A stretch of DNA of 64,000 nt from Candolleomyces eurysporus (taxonomy: Eukaryota > Basidiomycota > Agaricomycetes > Agaricales > Psathyrellaceae). Where the stretch lies: NCBI GenBank assembly GCA_027579435.1, contig JANBPK010000752.1, positions 62,001 through 126,000 of the forward strand, written 5' to 3'. The position numbers and the translations under genes are program-made. How positions within the stretch are numbered: the first letter of the stretch is position 1; the number at the start of each line of letters is the position of its first letter. This document shows positions 22,561-34,866 of the stretch, one piece after another. The notes beneath the pieces are model-generated. The model saw nothing but the letters and a program-made list of their open reading frames with translations. It did not search any database and was not told where the DNA came from.

Positions 22561-23561
22561 AACCGCCAGCAGCCTAGATGAAGAACGCGAAAGAGGAAGT
22601 GGCGGAGGCGAGGAGATCTTTAGACCCTTGCTTGAAGGGGAAGTCAAATGATATGGGCCATGCGGTGGATGGAGAAGGTGATGTTGATACGCAATTGGGT
22701 ATTCTAAAGAAACACTGGACCAACCCTGATGTTATTCCATTGCCGAGTTCTCCTGTGGACATCGTCTGGATTAGGAGATCCCAAACCCAGGACCAGGACT
22801 CGCAGGAACTGCCAGCAGCCCAACATGAAGAACGCGAAGGAGGAAGATGAAGTAGCGGAGGCAACGGTATCTTCGACCGCGGTCGAAGAATGGAGAAAAT
22901 GAAGTCGATGCACGATCAAGTCTTCTGAATAATAAGGACTGAATAATAAAGACCGGCTCAACCCCGATTGACTTGTGCTGTTTTTACTCCGACTATACCC
23001 CTCCCTCGGTTTGCGTCCGCTTGTTGCCTGTGTTCATGAATTGCGATATATCTCGGCTATGTCTGCCCAAAAACATCTCACTCTTGGCCTGATACTCAGG
23101 CTTATAATTAATGCTACACAGTGTAACAACTCTCAACAGGATAAATGGTCTCGGAGTACCAGAAATCATACTGAACTCATTCCACGACGTCATTAGATGC
23201 GCCAAGGGTAAATGACCCTCCTCAAGTTCTTTCATTGGAAATTACGGCGCTGTGCTGAGGGGAATTCTGCTATGAGTCTGTGGGAAGTCGCCGGCCCAGC
23301 ATGAAAACACACTACGGACTTGTATCATGTTCGTTAGCATTCATCTCTCGTGGGCTCGATTTCTTCTGATCTTCTTACCCAGAACCATGCGCACCTTAGC
23401 TCAGTATACTCCACCCTTTCACAACCTTCTCCCACATCTTGGTTCTTTATGTCATGCTTGAGGCCTTCTGAAGTTTCAGGCTTTCAATTTGGGATGTTCA
23501 AGCAGGATAAATGGTGGTCCGATATCCTAATCTCCTCCTAAGCTCCATCTTCTGAAAGCCT

Positions 23562-24755
23562 ATGGACCTACGGACCAGTTTTAAAGGCCCCCATGTCTCG
23601 CTTGCGATAGTACTCCTTCGAGCCTTCCCATGCTCAGATACTAGTGATCACTCATTCCGCCACACCGACATGGATTCTAATAGCTTACCAACCCCCGCTG
23701 AACCCGCCGAAACGAAAAGCCGGGTCCCTGACAAAGCTCAACCGAGCGATGGGCTCGCCGGTGCAATTGTTATCGGCCTTGTAATCTTCGCCATATTCGT
23801 ACTAGCGCTCGTGTATCTACTACCTCGCAGAAACAGAAAGGGAAGCCCTCAGCTCTCCAATGCTGAGATATTACACAGCACCCCCCTAGAATGGGAACCG
23901 CCAGCCCATTCAGCACGCTATCGGAATACCGCAGCTTGTGACCATGGGCTTAATTCCGACCGGCCAACATCTCTTCCAGTTCGCCCGGCGTGTTCGTACC
24001 ATGATCCCACCGCCTCTCAACCTTATTGTTGGACATGTTCTACAATACAAAGAGGTTGGCAGCCGCCTACGCTGCGGGCTGATACGAGTGCAATAGGCAC
24101 AGAGGATCGCCAATTTAGATCCATGGGCGCCTATCACGACGACTACGACCCATCAAACGCCCTCCATGATCAGCCGTCCGCTTCACATATGAACATCCCG
24201 CCTCCGCATAATCACAGTAATCAAATGGTTGACGGCGCGGCTGCAGAAGTCGCTGCAGCCGTCCCTCCAATTCACATTCCCATACGGACGAGCGCGGACC
24301 TAGCAATTCACGTAGCCGCCCCAGGCCAGCATCATTTCACCCAACCTCCCTATGGCGCAGCTTCCGATTCATCGTATAACAACCAATCACCACCTAGCAG
24401 GCATGGGAGGCCAGGGGAGATAGCTGGACGTTTATCGGCTATTCTGAAATCCCTGGATTCATTGATGGAGGAGATGCAGGAAGAAGAGAGTATTGCGGCG
24501 ACAGCACCTGTAGAGGCGACCTCGTTACAGAGATTGAAGGAAGGTTTGGAGGTCGTCAGAGGGGAGTCGGCCGCACTAAAGGGGAAATGGTCCTCGAAAC
24601 GGGCCAGCGACGCTCCAGTGGCGAGCTTAATCGGAAGGAGTCAGAGTCGAAGTACTTCCCCCACTCCTGGCACTACAGGCACTGACAGGCACGTCGATAG
24701 CGTTCGGGTCGGAAGAATGTCTCAACCATGGGTTGCTGACCTGAGATATCCTTGA
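23562..24755 (+). CDS. Single-pass membrane protein, paralog 2 (SKG6-like layout)
   Basis: The frame is open for 397 codons from ATG 23562, or 361 from ATG 23670. It is collinear with paralog 1: a short N-terminus, a transmembrane segment (AGAIVIGLVIFAIFVLALVY) followed by PRRNRKG, the His/Pro/Asn-rich cytoplasmic region with MGAYHDDYDPSNALH, and a C-terminal helix RLSAILKSLDSLMEEMQEEE. Paralog 2 contains no N and no frame break, which supports translation of the family. If the first ATG is used, the hydrophobic stretch VSLAIVLLRAF could act as a signal sequence. No enzymatic motif is visible. The divergence between paralogs is mostly substitutions and small in-frame indels, consistent with constraint on the protein. 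Confidence 0.65.
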   Translation: MDLRTSFKGPHVSLAIVLLRAFPCSDTSDHSFRHTDMDSNSLPTPAEPAETKSRVPDKAQPSDGLAGAIVIGLVIFAIFVLALVYLLPRRNRKGSPQLSNAEILHSTPLEWEPPAHSARYRNTAACDHGLNSDRPTSLPVRPACSYHDPTASQPYCWTCSTIQRGWQPPTLRADTSAIGTEDRQFRSMGAYHDDYDPSNALHDQPSASHMNIPPPHNHSNQMVDGAAAEVAAAVPPIHIPIRTSADLAIHVAAPGQHHFTQPPYGAASDSSYNNQSPPSRHGRPGEIAGRLSAILKSLDSLMEEMQEEESIAATAPVEATSLQRLKEGLEVVRGESAALKGKWSSKRASDAPVASLIGRSQSRSTSPTPGTTGTDRHVDSVRVGRMSQPWVADLRYP

Positions 24756-25032
24756 ATAAAGGGGATAGCGGGGGAGTGTATTACATCGTGAATCTTTTTG
24801 CCGCCTTCACCTTGGGCTCCCCGGCCCTTCGGGCATGCTAAACCTGGCCGTGTGGATGAAGGGGACATCTAGTATCACTACCCCTGTGATCCAAAGAAGA
24901 GTCCGAAATTCGATACATCCCTAGACAGAACACAGTAGTAATACACGCAAGACAAATGTACACAAAGACGCCAAAAATGTAGGAAAACACATACAGGTGG
25001 TTGGTTGGGTATTGTCCGACAACGCAAACCTT

Positions 25033-26919
25033 TCACTTATTCGATCGAACGCTCTTTCTACGCTCAACTTTCGATATCAGATCGTCCAGGCTGAGAGCGT
25101 CGATCCTCGGTATATCGGTAGGGCTGACAGCGATGACGCTGGGACTCTGCCTGACACTAGACTTGCTGCCGGACCTTGATCTGGACTGAATAAAACGTTG
25201 TTGATCGCTAGCCTTGGATGAAGCGGAAGACCTCCTTCGATGCTTTTGCATTTCTGTGGGGTCGACATCCTCAACGTTGGCCAGATGCGCGAACAGAGAC
25301 AGCACTGCGAGACATCTCATCAATATAGGAGAAAAGGGGGGGAGCACAACGCTATGGGCTTACTGTCGACAACGGACACTATCCCGCAAAGATTTCCTTG
25401 GGCGGAAGGTGCCAGGACGGGAGATGAGAGGGTCGATTCGCGGGTAACGAAAAGTCGGTGGGCATTTGCTATGAATGGTCAACAGCTTGAAGTGAATACA
25501 GCGGCCAAACCACTCACTTGCCAGCAGCTTTTCAATGGCATATTGCAACGTACTGGATGGAGTACAGGAATATACTGCGCCAGTAGATTAATCGCTAGCT
25601 CTAAGGGAAGTACATCCTCCTACCTGGATAACGGTCGGCACCATCTGTCCTCCCATCTTTGGCCTTGACCAGAGAGATGAATTGATGCAGAGGTGCCCCC
25701 AAAATTTGATTACTTTGAGAAGGAACCACAACCTGGACATCAAACCGATTAATAACAGGTATACCGGAAAAAGAGTCGGCCCATCTACCTTTCCGATGTC
25801 GGTCACACTGACGGCGCTCAGCAAAGCCCCACTTTCTTCATCAATAACAGCAACACTGCTAACGCCTTCCTCACTCATAAGTTTCATTGCATCCAGGACC
25901 GATGCGGTAGACAGAGCTGCCACCACAGAGGTATAGATGTCTAATGATGGCAAAGGCAAGGGCTGGATAGGGTTTGCAAGGTATTGCCTGAACGATGGCT
26001 TGGCTTTGGCATACGAATCAAACCAAGCCAGTAGCCCTCGGTCAGACACCATACCGATAGGCTCTCCGCTGTGGTCGGAAGCCTGGATCAATACTAGAGT
26101 GGTGTGTGAGTCAAATCATCAAGGTTCCGTGGATACGGGGGTGGTCTAGCAGCGACGGGGAACTCACGTACCACGATGAGTTCCTCGGGCAAAAACTTCA
26201 AGCAGCGAGACCACGTCCGCATCATTTGGAAGCGATATCAACGGATTCTTGTCAGAGAGGTCTTTAAGAGACGCTTTATTTAGGGATTCCCAGGTAAGAA
26301 GAACCAACTTCACGTACTGCTGACAAGATGAACTGGAACGCGCCCAGCTTTCGCTGCCTCGACAATCTTAAGTTGACGGGGATCTGGGGCAGTGTCATCC
26401 AGGGAAAACGTATGCCTCGTAGCAGCCAAGGTCAAAAATGCGTTCACATCGGAGAACTGCATTTCACAAGTCAGAATTCTGGCGTAGCATGATCCCGACA
26501 TAAGGGTAGACACACATCGAATAAACCCTGATATGGAGACCTGTTTGGTGAGTCGTGGTCGCTCTGTTCACTTCTAACAGCAAGGCAGGGCGCATCTTCC
26601 GATAATAGCTTCTGTAAGCGCATATCAGTGTGATACTCCCAATTTGGGCCTAGAAAAACTGTCTAGCTCACATCGCAGGCCTCTTCGACAGTGGAGTCTG
26701 CATCCACAAATATGATTCGAAAATCAATCAGATCTGGGATAGCAATGAGATATTTTTGACTTCTAAAAGGCGAACTGAGCTCTCACCCCTGGCCAAAACC
26801 GCCTTCCAATCCTGCATCCATTCAGCGGCATCGGTGTCTGAACCAGAGATAAAGGTTGGGGGTGACGACTCCTTCCAGCTGCCGTTCATCGATTGCGAGA
26901 GTCTCTTGTTTTGAGACAT
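25033..26919 (-). CDS. CBS-domain protein, Sds23/Moc1-like
   Basis: A multi-exon minus-strand gene. It starts MSQNKRLSQSMNGSWKESS. The first introns are 26734–26786, another beginning with GTGAGC at 26671 and ending before KLLSEDAPCLAVRSEQ, and another ending before FSDVNAFLTLAATRHT. Successive CBS-type segments follow: LIDFRIIFVDADSTVEEACD, SDKNPLISLPNDADVVSLLEVF...HRVLIQASD, SVLDAMKLMSEEGVSSVAVID, and SSTLQYAIEKLLASNAHRLF. The C-terminus (LFAHLANVEDVDPTEMQKHR, then RRRSSASSK and a Ser/Arg-rich tail) is typical of the Sds23/Moc1 family, fungal cell-cycle and stress regulators with two Bateman modules that bind PP2A-like phosphatases. Divergent from the lipase gene with about 235 bp between. 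The exact exon edges in the last third are not certain. Confidence 0.72.
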
Positions 26920-27154
26920 ATCCGAATTATTTGACCATTAACGTCGAGGCGAGGGGATGAAGAGCGACTCAAACAAGAGGTCATGGACGTTGAGGACAAG
27001 GTCCTCGCACAGAGCGTCTGGATGGTGGCATCCCAAAAGAGGCAGGCCGGATCAACCCTCGCCGGGTGCCACCGTGCTGGGGAGCACAGCAGTAGCAGAC
27101 GCTCGATTCCGTGGAGGCGAGTATCCCTCCTGCTGTTGCCCTTTTCTTCCAGAT
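26920..27154. promoter_or_regulatory. Short divergent promoter between CBS gene and lipase gene
   Basis: The 235-bp interval separates two ATGs facing away from each other. A pyrimidine-rich tract with a splice-acceptor-like TTTTCTTCCAG lies immediately before the lipase ATG, so an untranslated or short coding first exon of the lipase upstream is possible. Confidence 0.35.
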
Positions 27155-28433
27155 ATGACCTCCAAGCAAAAGCTGCGACTGACAGAGGCAGACAGAAGGA
27201 TGTACGCAGCGGAGCGTCTGGATAACTTCCGATGGATATCCAAGATTGTCGCATCCTACTCCAACGTCACTTTGAAGGACTCTGATCGAGTTCCGGATGA
27301 TATTTGTAGGACAATATTCGACATAGGTGGATTTCGTTGACTGCATTTCTTGGGTCCCTTGAGCACTGAAACCTCGAACGCTTTTTTTTTCGTGCTTGTT
27401 TCCAGGCCAATTCGCTGAACTGGTTTACAGTTCGATGCCGCTCGTTGATTTGCTAAAGCATTCGGATGCTCTTTCACAAGAAGGCTTCCCTTTAGAAGGT
27501 TACACGGCCCTCCAGGATGCAGTTCTGGAGAATACATTCATTGGAAGCGTTGCTCAGCTCCCAGCTGCCATCTTCTGGCGGCCAACGCACCGACAGATTG
27601 TCATTTCAATCTGTGGCACGAGGTTAATCCGACAAGCTGTCCAAGACGTCCGGTTCTTGAAGGCAAGACACTCTTCTGGTCGAGGTGGCGTCCACACTGG
27701 CTTCTGGTCGCTATACACAGGCATACAGGATCGGATTAAAGCCGGCCTTCGCCAGAGCCTCGATTCGCATCACTCTGCCGTGTCGGAAATTGTCTTGACA
27801 GGCCACAGCATGGGGGGTTCCATCGCTTATCTGCTCGGCATGGATCTCCTCTCCGACGAGGCTAATCTCCTACCTGGAGGATTAGCTCTAAAACTCGTGA
27901 CATTTGGGATGCCCAGAGTGGGGGATGACCCGCTGGTTGGTTATTTCCATTCCCTGGTAGACCGACATCGGGAGAAGCACGGGGCAGAGTGCTTTATAGA
28001 GTACTCTGTGAGGGGATACAACGATGGTGAGTGATCAAGGAACCTATTGCACATCTTCTCAAACTTCCGGCATAACCTGCAAAAGCTGACGTCCTCCATT
28101 TGAATTACAGGCGTCCCTGCATTACCACCTCTCAGGCTGGGGTACCGTCACTTCCCTAAACGGCCAATCTACGCAACAGGTGATCACCTTTACTACATCC
28201 CACATGGTGAACAAGAGCGCACCCTTTTCCACGTTGAGGATGATATGGGGACGCAAGAAAGGAAAACAACGCGTTTTCCTCGTGGCGGACACAACTATTA
28301 CGGTGGGCGAGAATTGGAGAGGCTTCTCCGCAGGATTGCGTGGCTGGAACAGTCGGATTTGGACAATGGTGACGCACAGTGGGAGAAACGGTACTTGTCC
28401 CTGTCGGGCCTCGCCGAAAAGGCTGCAGGGTAA
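27155..28433 (+). CDS. Class 3 (fungal-type) lipase / triacylglycerol lipase-like protein
   Basis: Structure: join(27155..27326, 27406..28026, 28111..28433), 371 residues, with all splice sites GT–AG and the sum divisible by three. The family signature is the nucleophile elbow GHSMGG with Ser at about residue 192, preceded by a strand EIVLT. TFGMPRVGDDP follows. The acid is probably the Asp of YNDGVPALPP, which aligns with the DxVPxLPP of class 3 lipases, and the His lies in the GYRHF or HLYYIPHG segment. Upstream, SICGTR resembles the oxyanion-loop region (usually FRGT). No signal peptide is visible at the chosen Met, so it may act inside the cell, or an upstream exon was missed. Substrate cannot be told from sequence. 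Confidence 0.85.
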
Positions 28434-29345
28434 CCCGATTTCTCGGATGCTTTCTATACTTATACTTGCTCGACATGCATCTCGGAAAGGCTTAGTACAA
28501 CATTCTTTGACACTGACGTGAACGGGTTTCGGGCGGGGAAACCCCTTTATCTCTTTTTTTTCCCTTTGGACATATACACACAGAATTTCACCTTTCTCAC
28601 CCGGATGGCTAGTTGAATGCATTTGATTGTGTTTCAGTTGTGCGACCTCTCTTGATACTCCGTTTTCTAAATCTACCTCTCATACTCATCAAATGAACAT
28701 CAAGAATACGTACGGAGAACGATGCGAGATGGGTCCCCGTCCAGACCGCGTCAGGTCTTCGTGAAAATTGAAACGGGAGATGGATCCAGATCTTAAATGC
28801 TGTAGCAATTGATTAGACGCCACTCGTTTCCTCGTCTTGCGGGAGATCAGGTCCGAAGTCACCCTGCCATATGAACAAAAGGATAACAATCGTCATCGCG
28901 TTCGTACCTGGAAGTGAGTAGTCCACGTGAATGAAGAATAGCTACCGCTTTTGTCATGATTTTCCAAGTTCCTGAGTCGCTAGATTGCTTGACACCTGCT
29001 AGGCTTCCAGAAAAGGAGAAAGGAGAAAGAATCAATGAATTGTCACACAGCACAAGAGCTTGGTCGGCGGAGGCGAACGCGAGGCTGATGAACTGATCGA
29101 TCGTTGGTGCTTGATGAAAGAAGGGTGGGACGCTGTGGGACGGGACTGACGGCTACCTTTATACTCAGCCTCGACAGCAAAACGGGAGATATTGTTAAAC
29201 GCACCTATGCAAAAAAGGATCAGAGGATGCATTCTGGACTGTTTGACAACTTCCCCCGGGGTGGTAAGGTTTTGACAGCAACATCTGGACGCCTGAGATT
29301 CCCGCTGGAAGGCTCCGGTGGACCCAATTTGACACGAAAGGAGTC
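28434..29345. other. Unassigned intergenic stretch
   Basis: About 0.9 kb between the lipase and an F-box-like gene. Short minus-strand frames (29032–29232, beginning MHPLILFCIGAFNN, and 28859–29053) hint at a small secreted or degenerate gene but do not join convincingly. I see nothing I can name. Confidence 0.4.
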
Positions 29346-30514
29346 CTACTGATTGACGTAAATAAGGATTTTGGGTGGGTTACAGAAACACGTTGGAGGG
29401 CACGAACGTCGGACTACATGTAGACGATTGGTCCACGGTAAACTCGTAGATCTATACCCAACGATTAAGCTCCGAGTTTGTCGCTGAAACATGCATTTGG
29501 CAGGCGATGTCATGGTTATTGAGAGATGGCGTCCTGTTCTATTGGTCAATCGGTCAGACCGTGCACTCCCCAACGGCGTGATGGAAACCTCCTCACCAGA
29601 AGACGGCGCCCTTTTGCCGGATTCGCTGGACTGTTTCAGCTGTATTTCTTCCTGAGCCCTGGTGAAAATGTCAGGCAAACCCCAGAACGAAGCTTCCCAA
29701 TTTTCGATGACAGAGGGAGGATAGTGCATCGGCACAATCCAGCACTTGCCGAGCAAGAAGGTATCCTCCACAGGGTCGTCTTCATTGGCCAGCGGCACCA
29801 GGACTTGCAAGCGTGGGCAACTCGCTACTATGGCAGACAGCCAGGGTTCTTCGATAACGGAATGACGTAGACCGAGTGTCAAATGAGTAAGAGAAGTTAA
29901 CTTGTCCAGGCCTGGAATCGTAGGGGATGCGGTGTGCTTCCAGAAGACGATCTCTAAATGTGTGAGAGTCTTGTACCAGGCTGGGGAGACGGTTCGGGGG
30001 GCTGAGAGGAAATTCAGAAGGTGTCCGTGTTCGATCGAGAGACGTTTGAGGGATAGTGACGATACGTAGGCCGCGGCACCAGTTGGTGGTAGCTTTCCTC
30101 CGAAGTCGACCCATAAAGCTAGCTCCACGACACCCTTGCAAACGTTCAAAATGCGGCTTGCCTTGGCTGGAGGCACGGAAATGGAGAGACACAAGCGCTC
30201 GACGTGCGCTGCGAAGAATTCTGGAGGCTTGGAATCCACTGCCCGGATAAATAAATCTGCATCGTGTTCCCCCAATGTTACCATATGGTAGATATATGGC
30301 TGAATCCTATTCACGAAAATAACTGAATTGATTAGAGCGCAAGGGATATTGGGGGACAATTCTGCGCTGTGGAGACGTACCATTTCGCAACCCTACGGGC
30401 AACCAGTACCAAGGTACGGGCACTTTTGGGCTCGTTCCAGACTGCCCTTATAAATACCTCCCGCTGGAGCTCATAAGGGAGGTCGTTGAAGGGGATGGCA
30501 GGTGTTGAACACAT
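29346..30514 (-). CDS. F-box-like hypothetical protein 1
   Basis: Structure: complement(29346..30306, 30381..30514), with an intron from GTACGT to AATAG. The N-terminus IPFNDLPYELQREVFIRAVW followed by LVARRVAKWIQPYIYHMVTL has the form of an F-box helix bundle in basidiomycete F-box-like proteins (L-P-x-E-hydrophobic, then VxxW..PhLY). It continues into a loosely repetitive helical and Leu-rich region with LTHLEIVFW and LTSLTHLTLGLRHS. Such proteins are substrate adaptors of SCF ubiquitin ligases when functional. The last 60 residues look unlike coding sequence, so the true C-terminus may be reached through an unmodelled intron. One of three F-box-like genes in the window, not close in sequence to the others. 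Confidence 0.6.
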
Positions 30515-32416
30515 AGCGGGCGGGTGAGATCGATGATTAAAGAGGAAATTTATCGCTTTATAGACCTTGCCATCACGTGGAGTGAGGTAAGGAGGCCAAC
30601 CTCATGTTATCGCGTTTCCATCACCAATGGGTCCTCGATGATCAGGATTATTTCCATCCAGGATCAAGGAAAATCGTATTGAGACCGGGAAACGGCTAGT
30701 AGATCCTCGTTGTGCGTGGCAGGCCAGGCGGCGTGATTTGAGGCCGTTAGTCGGGGCACAACAACTGGACGAAGCGGGTCATGAGAGTCGGTGAAAGACA
30801 CCTTTGTCAAGCTGTCGGGAGCCGGTCATGACCAAAGGCGTCGGGAAAAGCCCTGGGATGTGAAGAAATATTACTCGAAACATGGTTTGCGCAGCGCTCA
30901 TCCATGATGTATCAGTTGATGAGGAGCTAGCGCTTGAGATCTACCTGAGGTGATGGATGTGGCCCGTGGGCTCGTTCCCATTCCAAGAACGAGGCTGAGC
31001 TAACTGTGCCGGAGGGAGCATTGACATCCTGCGATGATCAAATCCATATACACGGATTCTTGAGCAGCTGACCCAAGAACCCAGCCGGATGACCACCGGT
31101 GACTGTGCAAGGTTCGCTCGCTAATACGACACGAGGAGATATCAGTTGGAACAGCGACAAAAAATGAAATTAACTCGCCAGACATGAAATTTTTATTACC
31201 AGATTCACTCTATGCCAGGGTGTCCTTATAATGAAGTTCGCGAGGTTGGTTCAAAGTTCCGGACGAATCACCGAGCTCGCAACCTGGACTGGGCCTAATT
31301 AAAGGGATCTAGAGGGTCCCGAATGAGGAGAGTCCCCATCGTTCATAGGGCACCTGAGGCTACCGGCTCTATCAGGCTGTTGAGACGAGGACTGAATTCG
31401 GAGCAATGGCCGTGAAAATGGCGGCTGCCAACATCATCGACAAGGTAAGGTCGACTCTGCGACGTTGCATCCGAATCTGGAAATGCCGACGGCTAGCCAC
31501 GCTTTGTTTGGCCGTTCGGCCGAGCATCCGAACGTGTCAATCATTGCCGGTGTGTCGAAGTCTGTCGATCCCGGCCTGCCTAGCCAACGACAGGCAGAAA
31601 AAATACAAGAAAAATACGGGTTTAGATAGCGCTACAAATACTTAGTCTGACATGAAATTAGATGCTCTGGTAGTACGAATGTTTAGTTGCAATCAAGAAT
31701 GATAAGAATCTGAAAGGACAAGAGCTTCAATAAGGGAGCAAGGCAGTAGAGAATCCCGACGAGAATCCGCAATTTCCAGAAGAGAAAATAGTGAGAGGGA
31801 ATCGGAAGGTATATGCAGGAATAAAGCGGCGGTGGTTTGTCCAACTTAAACATGCGTTCAACTAACGTGAACGTGCCTTCCTAGTTGAACGTGGAACTTG
31901 GGTCTGAAGTTCACGAAGGTAACATAGAGGAACCTGGAGAGAAATTTCAGACTGAGGTTCTGAACAAAAGGCTCTGCCTTTGACACACCCTGGTATGATC
32001 GTGCGCCTCTTGGAGTAATCTGGCGATGGAACATCAGTACACATGGACGTCAACTGGGCAGTCGAGGCTGCTCACGGGTAACATGGGAACCTGCAATACT
32101 AGAAGAATATTTTGAGTCCCTGATTCCGTTAGGGCCTGTGCAGATACTCACTGGACGGGCATTTCGTGGTGACGGTAGATGGGCAGGAACCCGACTTGCC
32201 TTGCTCCCTATTGTACTACCTGGGGAAAGCACCGCCATCCCAGGCCGTGCATGACCTGTGCACCACACTGTGGCGTCTGACGTCAGTGGGGAATTTGAAA
32301 TCTTATCTTATCGTGGTTTTGATGCTGCACAGCATTCGTTCGTTAACCCTTGACCTCTCGCAACGAGCTCGAGGCTCCCTCATCCAGCTGTAAACCTTGA
32401 AAAAGGTGCTTCGACA
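30515..32416. other. Unassigned intergenic stretch, 1.9 kb
   Basis: No supported gene. Short frames (31000–31185, 31406–31645, 32050–32268, 32166–32393) have no recognisable motif and random-looking composition. A few small GGCCGTTCGGCC-type palindromes occur near 31509–31525. Confidence 0.45.
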
Positions 32417-33935
32417 ATGGACCGTGAGTGCATACTCTCTTGACTCGGCATATCAAGGGCTCCAATGCCATATTTTCATCTAGCCCCACCTATCGAGCGT
32501 CTCTCGGAGGACGTTCTTTGCGAGATGTTCTTGCATTGCCTCCCATCCCCTCAGCGGAACATCACATTATCTCCCAAGCATGCACCTGTGCTTTTGACCC
32601 ACGTATGCCAACGCTGGCGGAGGATAGCGATAGCGTTTCCCATCCTCTGGACCTGGCTCAAGATCGACTTTCCGCGGGCGAACCTGAAAGCCATTGATGA
32701 TCTGGTGCCTACCGAAGCGCTCAAGCGCTCGAAGATGGCCCCTGTGAATGTCCAGTTCATTTTAAAGCAGTCTCCTGCCTCCAGCTCTACGTGCCCGTCT
32801 TTCATAAACCAACTCTTGCTCCCAATCAGTCAGTCTCTCACACGACTGACACTTGTCCAAGTACCTGTCGCGCAGGTTCAGACACTTCCGCCAGGATTAT
32901 TCCCATCCTTAGAGCGGTTGCACCTACGACCAACCTTTCAATNCCCCCCGTGTAGACGATATTGGCTTCCGGGGGCCCCTCGAGCTCAAACCGATCGTTG
33001 CATTCAAGGACGCTCCTTCGCTGCACCACGTAGCGATCAGCAGGTGGATCCTGGATTCGAGTGAAATCAGTGTCCTCCTCCTCCCCGCAGGGCAAATAAC
33101 CCACTTTATCGTTAAACCCAGCATGAAGGATGGGGATGACTCGGATTGCCTGTTTTTCCTTTCCCATTACCTACCAAATTTCACCAATCTACGCTGTTTA
33201 TTCCTCAGCCTCAACATCTTCGGGGACATCTTCGAATCGCTTGGTGATTCGGTTCAAGTCACACGAATGGAGAACGTTCAAAGCCTTTTCCTCAACTTTT
33301 GGCCAAGAATGGTCGACTGCCCTAGCCTATTCGACCTGTTCGATTTCCCGAACATCCGCAAGCTTCGATTGGAAGTGGATAACTTGAATTTCTCCCGGTT
33401 TGAATGGATGCGTCCTGTCTTCCTCAACAAGATAAAGGCCATGGTTCATCTTGAGCACCTATCCTTGTTCGCAACAGCTATACCCAAAAGGTTTTTGACC
33501 TCATTGTTCACCGAGACGCCTCACCTCACCGTCCTCGACCTTACCAGGCTAAACGGTCTTGCAATTGAAAAAGACCTTTTACCTTTGTTAACACTTGGCC
33601 CTGACCCAGAAAAGCACTTACTCCCCAGACTACGGGTTCTCGTGCTTGAGCTCGGGCTCCATGTCGAGATCAAGAACACAGAGATATTCCCAACGTTTGT
33701 CGAGTCCCGAGTTCGACAAGGACATCTAGAGAAGATTGTTCTCTATAGGACCTCTGAAGCGAGGAGGAGGGTAGATGATAAGCCACTCATCCAATCTATA
33801 CAGCCGTTTATCTCGGAAGGACTCGTTATTTTAGAGCAAAGAACTCACGCATACGAATTTGATGAGCGGAATGGGTGGGTGTGCAGGGACAGCGATCTGA
33901 ATGATTGGCTGGAGGTTGAAGCGGTTATACGATAG
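32417..33935 (+). CDS. F-box-like hypothetical protein 2 (frame broken at an N)
   Basis: The start is best read through a small intron: ATG GAC C at 32417–32423, intron 32424–32483, then CCACCTATCGAG, giving MDPPPIERLSEDVLCEMFLHCL, a good F-box helix. The usual VCQRWRRIAIAFPILWTWLKID follows. Leu-rich segments follow. At 32943 an N precedes a C6 run and the frame changes; after correction the protein continues VDDIGFRGPLELKPIVAFKD and then runs open to 33935 (LDLTRLNGLAIEKDLL, NDWLEVEAVIR). The break is therefore probably a sequencing ambiguity. Predicted SCF substrate adaptor of the fast-evolving basidiomycete F-box group; target unknown. Confidence 0.68.
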
Positions 33936-34866
33936 GCTACTCTCGGCTACTCCTTCTCGGTACCCTCTGTACAACAGTTTACTAATCGGTACATATATGC
34001 TCGACATCGATGCGTTGTACCTCCGTATCCGACTCGCCTCTCATGCCGAAGAATATTCGCAAAAACNTTCTCACCGCACCCTGGGGAGAAGGCTAAGCAG
34101 AGAAAGGCACAAGGCTCCACCGAAGGTGACAGCATGGGTCATTGGATGTAAATTGTGGTACCATTCCCATGGATGTGGATACGATATCATGCCTGTTACC
34201 ACCATCAGACCGGCTTCGTCACTTCCATTGTTTCGGGAGCAACGCTTCAGGGGGTAGCTGACGAACTGAAGACGCCAGTAAGCTCCGTTCCACAGTAGAT
34301 ATGGCCGTGGAGGCTCTCAACAAAGCAAAAACTCACTATTGTTCGCGGCACTCAAGACGCTTATTGTAAATCTAATGCTCTGGATTATTTTTGGCTTTCC
34401 AAATGATACAACCAGAACAACGTTTGGCGCACCTGAGTGGGCCGGCAATTTTGCCGCGACGTCGTTACCTTGGTACTGGGTTGTCACCGACTGATAAAAA
34501 TATCAAGGTATCGAGGTAAATACCAAGGGGTGGCAAAACTCAAGGTCACCGGGAACAAAGGCATCCGGTTATGCTGCCACAAAGAATGATTGTTATTATT
34601 ATCGACCAGTATATATGTGGGCGAGAGAAGACGGATCTTCATTCCCCTTCTTCCCCCCACCTCTGTCTTTGGGACCGGTCCCCCCATTCTTTCTTCTCTT
34701 CAATCTACCTAGCACTGTGTGTTAGCTTTGATAGTTTCAGGGTGTCCCGTTCTCTAGCCTGTTGATCCTTTCATCTTATCCACGAGCCTAGTCTCTCTTG
34801 TTCGCTTTCAATTTTCAAACCACCTAGCCAAGAAAACACTCCTTCACCGTTTTAACTCCTTTCGAA
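33936..34866. other. Intergenic stretch upstream of the Egh16-like gene
   Basis: It contains an isolated N at 34067, no supported gene, and, toward its right end, the TATA-like element at 34610 and a CT-rich stretch (34640–34700) typical of fungal promoters. Confidence 0.45.
34610..34616 (+). promoter_or_regulatory. TATA-like element of Egh16-like gene
   Basis: TATATAT about 250 bp upstream of the ATG at 34867, followed by pyrimidine-rich tracts. A distance of that size implies a long leader or a 5' intron, so the link is tentative. Confidence 0.35.

Larger units (their letters stand above)
20650..24945. repeat. Segmental duplication, right copy (FunK1 remnant + membrane protein)
   Basis: Second copy of the block at 14800–19097, in the same orientation, separated from it by NLR D and about 450 bp of unassigned sequence (20200–20649). 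The order is an unassigned conserved stretch (20690–21400), a FunK1 remnant, a 3' repeat region, a spacer (22900–23560) and the membrane protein. Confidence 0.75.

Noticed and set aside
28689..29232. Possible small secreted protein on minus (MHPLILFCIGAF...)
   Set aside because: The pieces do not join through a convincing intron, and the first piece lacks a cleavage site.
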